NCBI GenBank assembly: GCA_963691705.1
Contig: OY829538.1
Location: forward strand, 80,358,781 to 80,422,780
DNA length: 64,000 bases
DNA from: Viola odorata
Taxonomy: Eukaryota > Streptophyta > Magnoliopsida > Malpighiales > Violaceae
Direction: 5' to 3'
Shown here: one piece after another, positions 23,650-32,098 of the stretch
Numbering within the stretch: position 1 is the stretch's first letter
How the letters are laid out: every line of letters begins with the position of its first letter
Translations under genes and position numbers: made by a program
The notes under the pieces: model-generated
Told to the model about the DNA's origin: nothing
Databases searched by the model: none
What the model saw: the letters and a program-made list of their open reading frames with translations, nothing else

Positions 23650-24482
23650 TCGAATTGATATGATCCCGGCCGAGACTCGGAAACTAAATCCGGCCGAGAT
23701 GGTATGAAACGAAAGGAGGATCTAGCTCTAGAGTTTATACCACAAACAACACAAGAAAACAGCAAGAAAACACACGGATACGCAGCGGAAAATATAAAGA
23801 TAATACCCGGATTAGAGAAAGCGTTGGAGATGAGAAGTTGGATTGAACAAACGAACGATTGAACTTGAGTTTGGATTGTTGAACAGCTTGAACACGGGCA
23901 GATTGTTCAAGAACATAAACACTCGATTTCGGATTCATTTGTTCACACAAAATGGAAGTAACAACGAGTTACACATTTAAAGGATTCTTGTTCTCTTTAC
24001 TTGACTCAAGCCATGGCGATCCAAGACCAAGGCAAGCCCCAAGATGGAGCCCGGATGAATGAATGAGGAAGGAGTGTTCTCACTTAACATTCATTCATCA
24101 TCCAAAGCTTCTAACAAAAGAAAGAAAATAACTATTTATACTAAGTTACAATAGTCCTACACTATTACAAAAATGACCCTGAAAATACCCTTGGGAAACA
24201 AATCCCGTCATCCAAAATGTGCCTGGCGGCATGCCACTCCAAGCATCACCTTCCTAGCGGCATGCCGCTAGGCTCGCTCCACATGCTGTTTTAATTGATT
24301 CTGGCGGCATGCCGTTCCATGCAATGTCTTCCTAGCGGCATGCCGCTAGACTCGCTTCAAATGGCCAAAAATGCCTCTTTTTATTCTGCATGGGCTTGGC
24401 TTGCACTCGGGTCTTCTTCCCTTGCTAGGTCATGACTCGGGAAGTCTTCAAAGGGGTCCGTGATTATATCACGTATCCAACA
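23650..24482 (-). mobile_element. LTR-retrotransposon remnant, inverted relative to the copy at 8.7 kb
   Basis: Read on the minus strand, the segment starts near ATCACGGACCC and carries four GCGGCATGCCGC-type palindromes. It then has a TATAAATAG box (about 24135 on the minus strand) and a GAGAACACTCC motif, and ends near GGGATCATATCA. The 8667-9560 segment has the same order of landmarks: start motif, palindromes, TATAAATAG, GAGAACACTCC and ATCATATCA end. The sequence between landmarks is strongly diverged. This reads as an LTR or LTR-plus-leader of a related element. No coding region of a polymerase is present. Boundaries are approximate. Confidence 0.55.
24226..24346. repeat. Four GCGGCATGCCGC-type palindromes
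   Basis: Copies lie at 24226-24237 (ends CAC instead of CGC), 24257-24268 (perfect), 24304-24315 (ends CGT) and 24335-24346 (perfect). Start-to-start spacing is 31, 47 and 31 bp, nearly the same as the 31, 51 and 31 in the other remnant. Confidence 0.9.
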
Positions 24483-24655
24483 ACAGCATAAGGATCAAAT
24501 ACTATTTATTTTCTTATTCTTTTAATAATTACATATAACAGATGGCGAATACCTTATGATTCATGTAAGATACCAGCATAAGGACCATATAGTATTTATT
24601 CTCTCAATATAGTTACATGTAACTGATAACAAATGCCCCATGATTTATGTAATAT

Positions 24656-26061
24656 TCATATCACAAACAAGCACGAGACAACAGCAGTACAAATGATGGC
24701 TAGGGTGGCAACAAGTGAACCTTGATCAAATGCTTTCTGCAAGCTGCCTATCCTTGAAAAGTGCTGGTAACCCAAATAGGCTGCAATCACCAATGCAATA
24801 ACAGCACCTTCTTTTGTTCCCCTATCAATGCAAAACAAGAAAACTATAAGGTACTGAGGAAAAATCTATTGGTTCTTATCTCATCTCCCTTAGGAAAATA
24901 TATCATGCTCACCTTAGGTTCAAAACTTGGTATGGGGCCACAATTACCAAGAGTAATGCCATAAACGGCAACTCAAGTTCACCTATGAACCAAGAAGTTA
25001 CAACATAAGAATTATTACAAGACAGAAAAGTACAATTCAACAATTTAAAAGCTTGATGAAAAACTATTAAATTTCTGGATTCATAACACGTTAAAAGATT
25101 CATTACAGCAAAGCATGTCCCATCAGGCTATGAAAAGGTGGTATCTTTCACAAGCTTAATTTTACTCACAAAGGCTCAATTAGCTCAAACGACTATATCA
25201 AAACACCAGAACAGAACGTACCAGGGATAAAGAAGAAGAGTCGAACAAGCAGCGCCAAAAACGCAGTCCAAAACCCATACTCACCCCTGCACACCATTAT
25301 CATACCACACACCAAAAAACCCCAGTACATATGAATTAGATCAAAACATTTAACCAACTCCTCCAAACCATGAGCACAATGTTATGCAGATCGAGATACT
25401 CACTTAACCCAAGAAATGACAGCGGCCGGCGCCTGTAAAGCGAATAAGGGAACAATAAATGACTTCTGGATTGAAGTACCCTTGGCCATCAGTAAAACCC
25501 TGTAGCAAAAAAACAATTCTGACAGTTCTTCAGATGGCATTACATTACAATCATTTTATTTCCTGGAAGCTAATGAATTTACGTGATTCGTAGATACTTA
25601 CGCAGAAGAAATAGTGGAGATCCACTGGATATTACGAGCTGTGAAGGTTCCACCAGCATAACAAACCACACCACATCCTCCTCTCACTTTCCTTTTCCCA
25701 ATCACACTATCGCCACTCTTAACAGAATGCCTTCAAAACATAAACACACAAATAAATTAGGAAATGAAAACGAAAATAACAAAACAGAAGAAGCATTTCA
25801 AACTCACCGGAGAGGATTGAACATGAGAGAGGTGGAAACGGGAGTGAGAGTACAACAAAGAAGCTTAGAATTGCATCGCTGGAACTTATTTGTGGTGAGA
25901 TAGATAGGATGCGCTACCGACGACGATGATACACAGAAGCTCATCGTTTTCAGATTCCGATTTCCGGTGAGGAGAAGAGAAGGTAAGTTACTAGTAGTAG
26001 TGACTAGCAGCTCGTGATTGTTCGAAAAAGAGTGAGGTGAGAGCAGAAGCTTCCAACTCAT
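24656..26061 (-). CDS. COR413IM: Cold-regulated 413 inner (envelope) membrane protein, chloroplastic
   Basis: Six exons on the minus strand: 25808-26061, 25602-25730, 25404-25499, 25222-25286, 24913-24982 and 24656-24821; 259 residues. An in-frame ATG at 26070 would add three residues. The N-terminal 80-90 residues are Ser-rich and basic with few acids, as in chloroplast transit peptides. The rest is a multi-spanning membrane protein with family landmarks: SFIVPLFALQAPAAVISWVKGEYGFW, written here only as the stretch around residues 135-160; then GELELPFMALLLVIVAPYQ, GTKEGAVIALVIAAYLGYQHFSR and GSLQKAFDQGSLVATLAI near the end. COR413-IM proteins sit in the chloroplast inner envelope and are linked to freezing tolerance; the biochemical role is not settled. 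Upstream CRT/DRE and ABRE-like sites fit cold and ABA induction. Confidence 0.93.
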
Positions 26062-26086
26062 ATCATACACCCACTTTTAAACTAAT

Positions 26087-26245
26087 CACGTGACGCCACG
26101 TCAGCGGACCGGTTTTCAACAACTTTTCAGGACAAGTCTTGCGGGTCAACAGTCTATGCCATGTGAAAACGCCTCGTCATCCAGGGCTTTGTCTGACGCG
26201 TCGTTTCGAAGCAAAGGCTACTACCGCAGAAAACTATGCACCGAC
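26087..26245 (-). promoter_or_regulatory. G-box/ABRE and CRT/DRE sites upstream of COR413IM
   Basis: Upstream of the start codon lie a perfect G-box CACGTG (26087-26092), a second ACGT core in GCCACGTCAGC (26095-26105) and ACCGAC (26240-26245 on the plus strand), the core bound by CBF/DREB1 factors. They are 26-185 bases from the ATG. This combination is typical of cold- and ABA-responsive genes. Function is inferred from motif and position. Confidence 0.6.
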
Positions 26246-26698
26246 GCCGTTTGTATTATGTCAGTTTAATTTAATGATTGAAAAAGAAAATAAGAGGGTT
26301 TTATTATAGAAATGACATTATCCACCAATGAAAGTTTATTTTATATAAACATCAAATTTTTACTATTGTATTACTTATACCCGACCTCTATATTTTATAA
26401 GTATAAAGTATGATCTTCGTTGTGACATAATTATAATTTTTTACAATCTCAAGCCGGAAATAAAATTTCTCTTTTAGTTTTGAGTGAATGATAGGTTTTG
26501 TATATTGTGTTTGCCAAATTAGACACAATTAAGGGAAAAAAAAACGTGATCATTGGATTATCAAATGATTTCGATAAAAAAAAGAAAAAAAAACTGTGTT
26601 ATTATTTATTTCTTTCATTTATTCTTGGATCTTATTTATCAACATATAGGATACCATCATCCTAGAAGTGGAAAATTTAAATCCTAAATCATCAAGGA
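26246..26698. other. Intergenic between COR413IM and the first EC1 gene
   Basis: AT-rich spacer. The last 230 bases (from about 26470) have a counterpart downstream of the second EC1 gene (about 28415-28617), so they belong to the duplicated unit. No gene was recognised. Confidence 0.6.
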
Positions 26699-27130
26699 TT
26701 AACCCTCAAGTCTTGGAACAGCAACAACATTAATCTTCTTGTTTCCAGGCACAAGTACAGCAGGTGGTGAATGACCATGATCATGATCGGATTTGACACA
26801 ATACCCTTCGAGAATCTCTCCTTCTTCGGAAGTAAACCCTAAAGTACCAAGCATGTTAGGCCAGCATTGTTCACCTATGGTCCTCAGAGCATGGCAACAT
26901 GGCTCGCCGAGATCGGCCTCTCCGTTGAGAAAGAACATGATAATCTCACCACTGCAGGCCTGAAGTTGCACCATTGACCCCCAACAGTCAGATGATTGCT
27001 CGTCTAATTGCAATCGAACGGCTAAGGATGAAGTTGGAGCTCCCAAAGGTCTTGCCTTGGCTAACAAGGTATTGCATGATAAGAGAGCAACGAAGAGAAC
27101 AAGGTTGATGATCAAGTTGTTCTTGGCCAT
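26699..27130 (-). CDS. EC1: Egg cell-secreted protein EC1-like (prolamin-like), copy 1
   Basis: Intronless, 143 residues. A hydrophobic signal peptide (about 1-26, ending near LLAKA) is followed by a mature region with six cysteines in the EC1 order: DCW, QAC, EPCC, EQCWPNML and EGYC. Both conserved EC1 boxes are recognisable: GEIIMFFLNGEADLGEPCC and CWPNMLGTLGFTSEEG. EC1 proteins are stored in egg-cell vesicles and released on sperm arrival, promoting sperm activation and HAP2 relocation during double fertilisation in Arabidopsis. The C-terminus has a His/Asp-rich piece and a VVAVPR tail. A conserved TATA box lies about 60 bases upstream. A close paralogue follows at 28618-29052 in the same orientation. 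Confidence is high for the family; egg-cell expression is inferred. Confidence 0.93.
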   Translation of the reverse strand: MAKNNLIINLVLFVALLSCNTLLAKARPLGAPTSSLAVRLQLDEQSSDCWGSMVQLQACSGEIIMFFLNGEADLGEPCCHALRTIGEQCWPNMLGTLGFTSEEGEILEGYCVKSDHDHGHSPPAVLVPGNKKINVVAVPRLEG

Positions 27131-27184
27131 GATGTGATGTGTGTGAGAATATGTTGATATATAATTTAGAATTGGGATGTTGGG

Positions 27185-27193
27185 TTTATATAG
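27185..27193 (-). promoter_or_regulatory. TATA box of EC1 copy 1
   Basis: Minus-strand CTATATAAA, embedded in a stretch (GGGTTTATATAGTGATTAG on the plus strand) that recurs unchanged upstream of EC1 copy 2. Distance to the ATG is about 55 bases. Confidence 0.75.
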
Positions 27194-27230
27194 TGATTAG
27201 AGCATTAATGATTGGTTTTGGTAATAATTA

Positions 27231-28617
27231 ATTTGAACGTTACAAATTAATTAGGATGAAAAGATGAAGAGGGCGCCGAATTTGTAATCGTGGGGGTTTA
27301 TGACAAATTACGGACAAATTAATTACGTTTAAACCATTTCTTAATTTCTTGTTGTAGTTGGTAATTATGAAATGTGCTCATTGATCAGTGGTAATTAGAG
27401 TAGATGGAAAGACTAAGACAATGATGAATTTAGTGGATTAATGGGAAGAAAACGTGTGACCATTTACATTTCTAATTAACCTTCTTAACAAACGAGTAGT
27501 GCCAAGGGAAATGTAGTCATTCATATATAGGGATTCGAGTTCGAGTCTTACACTTCTACTGATCTAAAAACAAAAACGAGTTGTAGATTTGATTTAATTA
27601 TATATTTTGGGCTGGTAAGCGAAGATTAACCTTAAGAGTTTGTCTAATTTTCTTTCAAAACTTTGCTTGGCTTCGCAAAAATACATGATACTTATTTTAT
27701 AAAGCAACAATTATAGTATTTTTTATTTAATTTTATCGTCCATTTTCATTTAATTTTTTCTTGTATTTAAAAAGAGATTTTAAAGTTTTAGTTCTTTTAA
27801 CTTAAGGAAAAAATTATAATATATCAACCCTATATTTGTATCAAATATCTGAATCACACCATTTGTTTACAATTGAGTCCATTCTCACCCTATCTTTACT
27901 AATTTTAACAAATTAAACTATATTTTTAAAATTAACTAAGGAAATTTTGGTTGTATAAGGACCTTAAATTTAGCTAACGTTGGCATTATTTTTGTATAAA
28001 AATATATGACACGGAAGAAAAAAAAACAATTTAAAAAAAAAAAAAAGAGTGGGTTGACAGATTAATTAATTAAAACCAACAAATAAACTAAAATAGAATT
28101 TAAACTATGTGTAGCCAAACACTACCTTTGTTAAATTTTAAAATAGGGTGCAATTTATTAAAATTGGTAAGCATATGGTGTAAATTGACTCAATTAACAA
28201 ACAAAACGTGTGATCCAGATATTTGATATCAAGCAGATGATATGAAGGTTTACCCGATCCGTCTGAAAAAAAGGTTTGATTAATTAATTCTAGAATTGAG
28301 TATTCGTAAGTATAGCGTAAGGTACGAGTTGTTACATCAGACGCATTGTTAACAATTTTTATCAGTAGACTTAGTAGAAACTTTTCAACTAGATACTCGT
28401 ATAAATCTTTTAACATTAATTTTGAGTGGATAATAGGTTTTGTGTATTGTCTTTTGTCACATTTGAGTGAGACCTAACAGTTAAACTTAAAACATTAAAT
28501 AGGAAATGAAAAGAAAAGAAAAAACACATTACTTTTTTCATTTATTCTTGATCTTAATTATTTATCAACATAGGATATTCCATCATCCTAGAAGTGGAAA
28601 TATTAAATCCTAAATCA
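27231..28617. other. Intergenic between the two EC1 genes
   Basis: Apart from the inverted repeat and the duplicated 3' flank of copy 2, this is AT-rich sequence without a recognisable gene. Any distal promoter of EC1 copy 1 would lie in the part next to 27231. Confidence 0.55.
27840..28228. repeat. Imperfect inverted repeat (foldback/MITE-like) between the EC1 genes
   Basis: The left arm (27840-27920, starting ATCAAATATCTGAATCACAC) reappears in reverse complement at 28141-28228, sharing TATCAAATATCTG, ATCACAC, AATTGAGTC and AATTTTAA in the same order. Arms are about 80-90 bp with an AT-rich loop of about 220 bp. No coding content and no clear target-site duplication were identified. It may be a decayed non-autonomous element. 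Confidence 0.6.
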
Positions 28618-29052
28618 TCAAGGATTAACCCTTACAATCCTTGGGACCGCTACAACATTAATATTCTTGTTTCCAGGCACAACAGCCGGTGGTGAATGAT
28701 CATGATCATCATCGGATTTGACACAATACCCTTCAAGAATATCTCCTTCTTCACTAGTAAACCCTAGCGTACCAAGCATGTTAGGCCAGCATTGTTCACC
28801 TATGATCCTCAGAGCATGGCAACACGGTTCGCCGAGATCGGCCTCTCCGTTGAGAAAGAACATGATAATCTCACCACTGCAAGCTTGAAGTTGCACCAAT
28901 GAACCCCAACAGTCGGATGATTGCTCGTCCAATCGCAATCGAACGGCTAAGGATGAAGTTGGAGCTCCCAAAGGTCTTGCCTTGGCTAACAAAGTATTGC
29001 TTGACAAGAGAGTAATGAAGAGAACAAGGTTGATCAAGTTGTTGTTGGCCAT
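28618..29052 (-). CDS. EC1: Egg cell-secreted protein EC1-like (prolamin-like), copy 2
   Basis: Intronless, 144 residues, nearly identical to the copy at 26699-27130 across the signal peptide and cysteine-rich core. Differences are concentrated in the signal peptide (one-residue deletion), the His/Asp-rich piece near the end and the C-terminus (PRIVRVNP here, PRLEG in copy 1). All six mature cysteines and both EC1 boxes are kept, so both copies look functional. The tail difference comes from divergence at the very 3' end of the reading frame. A TATA box matching that of copy 1 lies about 90 bases upstream of the ATG. EC1 proteins act redundantly in Arabidopsis gamete activation, and a local duplicate fits that pattern. 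Confidence 0.93.
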   Translation of the reverse strand: MANNNLINLVLFITLLSSNTLLAKARPLGAPTSSLAVRLRLDEQSSDCWGSLVQLQACSGEIIMFFLNGEADLGEPCCHALRIIGEQCWPNMLGTLGFTSEEGDILEGYCVKSDDDHDHSPPAVVPGNKNINVVAVPRIVRVNP

Positions 29053-29141
29053 TTTGCTTCTCTTTTCTTTTCTTTTTTGGGTCGAGAGAGTAGCTAGGAG
29101 ATGATGTGACGTTGATGAGGATTTGGAATTGGGGTGTTGGG

Positions 29142-29150
29142 TTTATATAG
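29142..29150 (-). promoter_or_regulatory. TATA box of EC1 copy 2
   Basis: Same CTATATAAA context on the minus strand as at 27185-27193. The spacer between TATA and ATG is about 35 bases longer than in copy 1 because of extra leader sequence containing a TCTTTTCTTTTCTTTT-like run. Confidence 0.75.
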
Positions 29151-29199
29151 TGATTAGAGCATTGATGATTGGTTTTTTCGTAATTATAAATTTGGAAAA

Positions 29200-29559
29200 C
29201 GTTACTACAAATTAGGATGAATATGAAGTCATGGGCGGCGCCGGAATTTGTATAATTGAGTCATCTTGGGGTGTTTATGACAAAGGACTTGATTATGTCG
29301 AGTAATTTCTTATATGTAGATGAAATTTGAGGTTAGATAGTTGAAAAGACATCCTGATGAATAATAAATCCATTTCTTAAGTGATTAATCAGTTGATAAT
29401 TAATTAATAAATTATAATATTAGTAAAGATTCGGGTTCGAATTCAATTTTATCCTACTAAATTTTTTTATAGATATGATTTGATTTGGGCGGTTCGTCGG
29501 GTGATATTTATTTTATAAAGTAACACTATAATGTTTTTTTTGTCGTTTAAGTTTATTAC
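29200..29559. other. Intergenic, upstream of EC1 copy 2
   Basis: AT-rich; nothing recognised. A GGGTTCGAATTC at about 29408-29420 resembles a tRNA T-loop, but no cloverleaf surrounds it. Confidence 0.5.
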
Positions 29560-29792
29560 TACTCCTCCGATTCCAATTAAACGTCGTTTACTATTTGCGC
29601 ACGCATTTCAAGGAGGCCGGATGACTCACTATTTGACTCCGAAAAATTCCGTACTTTTTTTCGAATGTACGTTAAGTATGCACGTACATTCGAAAAAAAG
29701 TACAGATTTTTTCGGCAAATAGTGAGTCATCCGGCCTCATTGAGATGCATGCACAAATAGTAAAAGACGTTTAATTGAAACCAGAGGGAGTA
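29560..29792. mobile_element. Stowaway-like MITE, copy 1
   Basis: About 230 bp between TA dinucleotides at 29560-29561 and 29791-29792. The termini are CTCCTCCGATTCCAATTAAACG on one side and its imperfect complement CGTTTAATTGAAACCAGAGGGAG on the other (first and last 20-odd bases of the element). Inside, a long near-perfect inverted repeat pairs GAGGCCGGATGACTCACTAT with its complement, and TCCGTACTTTTTTTCGAATG with CATTCGAAAAAAAGTAC, so the whole element can fold into one hairpin. Terminal CTCC and TA targets fit Stowaway (Tc1/mariner) MITEs. A relative lies at 63554-63778. Confidence 0.85.
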
Positions 29793-30248
29793 TTTTTTTT
29801 TTAGTCGTAGGAGTATATTTTTTACTATATTAATTCTTAACTTTTTAAAATCAGATTAGGCCCAGCCCAGTCTGAAAAGAATAAGCCCAATCCTTACTAA
29901 ACCCGTAACAAGGAGGAAAGGGGAGGAAAAAAGCATGGAAATAGATAGACTCTCCTAGCCGTGAAAAAATTGGACTCTGACAATAAATTGCCTTTGGGTC
30001 ACCTATACAAGAGTTCAAAAAGCGATGGAAGTTCTAAGAAAAAATTGGTTGCAAGCATTTTTCATGTGATGTCTCTTTGTTGAAGCGAAAATTGAAACTG
30101 CCAGGAACTTTTAACTCCAGTACTCTCTATTTCATTTTCCATATAAAGATCTTAAAAATCTTCTCACCATCTACTACCATTAGCACATACATTCATCACT
30201 CTTTTCAGTCTCAATCGGCTTGATCCTGCGGTGAATTGCAGCTTCGAC
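29793..30248. other. Upstream region of the purine permease gene
   Basis: Contains AT-rich DNA, then from about 30130 a leader-like region before the ATG at 30249. A TATAAAG at about 30140-30150 could serve as a TATA box; this is tentative. Confidence 0.4.
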
Positions 30249-32098
30249 ATGGGAGAAGTTGAAGAAGAGCCGCTAAATGTTATCGGTACGCAGCTAACTA
30301 TACCATTGATCATGTTTAAGCGACCATTTTGGCAGCAGATATCAGATCCTAATCTCGTGCGTGGGCTAACGGTGTTCGATTAGAAAGAAACTTATATACA
30401 TGTACCTGCAATATAGTATGCTAATTAGTTCTCAACTTAGAAGTGAGTAATGCATAAGTTAAAACAGTTCTAGGTTCTACAACAAACCAGTCTAGGTAAG
30501 ACAGGAATATCCAGAATATCAAGAAACTTAGCTGTTAGAAATTCACCTAACATTTAGGCAATCTACTGTCTTCCATAAGATGCAAAGTATCAAAGTAAAG
30601 AAATGTTTTGTATGTCACATTTCGACATTTCTAAACTTAGGACTTCAATGGATTTGGTGCTCTAACAGAAAATCTGCTTCAACCTAGCTCATACCCTGTT
30701 GTTTCAAGTTATATGCAGCTACTTTATGCAAAGAAACAGAAGAAAGCAGAAACTAACAGTGCAACAAAACAATAGTACCTCTCATGTATTGCTCATGCGT
30801 TGCGAAGAAAACGTCACCGATTAAATATAGAACAGATCAAATATCTATTTTTTCAAATCTTGTTTCTTTTGCTAGCAGAACATGACAAAAAGCAGTATAA
30901 AGAAGCGTATATCGAGTGCTTTTTTTGTGTGAAAAAACAGTTTAACAGGCAATATTGCTGCTGCTATATCTAATCTGTTCAATAACTATGCTTAATAGTT
31001 GAGGAAGCTAGAGAAGAAGCAAAGTTACCTGAGTCTACAAGAGTCAACAACCAATCAACATCGCCAAAGACCATAAACTACAAGTGGTGGATCCGAGTAT
31101 CAATCTACACATTCTTCCTCCTCGTCAGCCAGACGGTGGCTCTTGTGTTGGTAAGGCTATACTTCATGAAAGGCGGAAGTAGCAAATGGGTGGCAACAAT
31201 GACCCAAGTTGCTGGCTTCCCAATTCTCATCCCTCTCTATTTGATCACAGCACACAAAAACGCTGCAACATTGGAGGATCAAATAGAACCACCATCTGCC
31301 TTAACCCTGGCATCAGTCTACCTATTACTTGGCAAACTTGTAGCAGCAAACTGCTTTCTGTATTCAATCGGGCTGCAGTACCTTCCTGTATCCACTTACA
31401 CCCTCATCACTGCTTCTCAATTAGGCTTCAATTCTTTCTTCTCTTTTTTTATTAATTCACAGAAGTTTACACCACTCATAGTCAATTCCCTTGTCCTTCT
31501 CACCATCTCCTCCATCCTCCTCATGTTCAACGACAAATCAACAGACCATACTGGGATCTCTAAAGCAAAATACACAATCGGTTTCATATGCACCATTGCT
31601 GCCTCTGCCTTGTACGGACTAACACTCTCCGCAACACAGTTTTCCTTCAGAAGGATCATCAAAAGGCAAACGTTTAAGGCAGTGTTGGATGTAATCATCT
31701 ATCAGTCACTAGTTGCTACTTCTATGACACTTGTTGGACTTTTTATCAGTGGGGACTGGAATGATCTCACCACAGAGATGAATGCATATCAATTAGGGAA
31801 GCTATCTTACGCGATCATCTTGGTTTCTTCCACTCTAACTTGGCAGATCTCTGCCATTTGCTGCGTCGGGTTGATTTTTGAGGTTTCCTCACTGTTTTCC
31901 AACTCCATAAGCATGGTTGGCTTGCCCATTGTTCCAATCCTAGCAGTATTCATTTTCAATGACAAAATGGATGGCATAAAGGGAATTTCCATGGTGTTGG
32001 CAATCTGGGGATTTGCCTCCTACACCTACCAGCACTATCTAGATGATCTAAACTCCAAGGATCAACATAGAAGAAACCCAAATGAAGTTCCACTATAA
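30249..32098 (+). CDS. PUP: Purine permease (PUP), plasma-membrane transporter
   Basis: Two exons, 30249-30285 and 30999-32098, joined in frame across a 713-bp intron to give 378 residues. After a short acidic N-terminus come about ten hydrophobic spans in the drug/metabolite-transporter fold. PUP landmarks include KWWIRVSIYTFFLLVSQTVA in the first span, WVATMTQVAGFPILIPLY, LYSIGLQYLPVSTYTLI, TASQLGFNSFFSFFINSQKFTP (only the start conserved elsewhere) and the late segment IFNDKMDGIKGISMVLAIWGF. PUPs are proton-coupled importers of adenine, cytokinins and related purines; some carry pyridoxine or alkaloids, so the substrate cannot be fixed from sequence. Relatives of Arabidopsis PUP9-11 sit close to PHYE on chromosome 4, which agrees with the gene's place here. 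Confidence 0.93.

Larger units (their letters stand above)
26470..29200. repeat. Tandem duplication of an EC1 gene unit
   Basis: The two EC1 genes, their 3' flanks (shared GGATA..CCATCATCCTAGAAGTGG and CCTAAATCATCAAGGATTAACC blocks) and their promoters (shared GGGTTTATATAGTGATTAGAGC) are related copies about 1.92 kb apart. The recognisable copy runs from about 26470 to 27230 and from about 28415 to 29180. The DNA between, about 27240-28410, is not duplicated and includes an inverted repeat. Confidence 0.85.

Noticed and set aside
25800..26070. A separate small plus-strand gene opposite COR413IM exon 1
   Set aside because: It is the antisense of the transit-peptide exon and has no independent support.
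29405..29425. tRNA-like GGGTTCGAATTC
   Set aside because: No acceptor stem, D-arm or anticodon arm can be formed around it.
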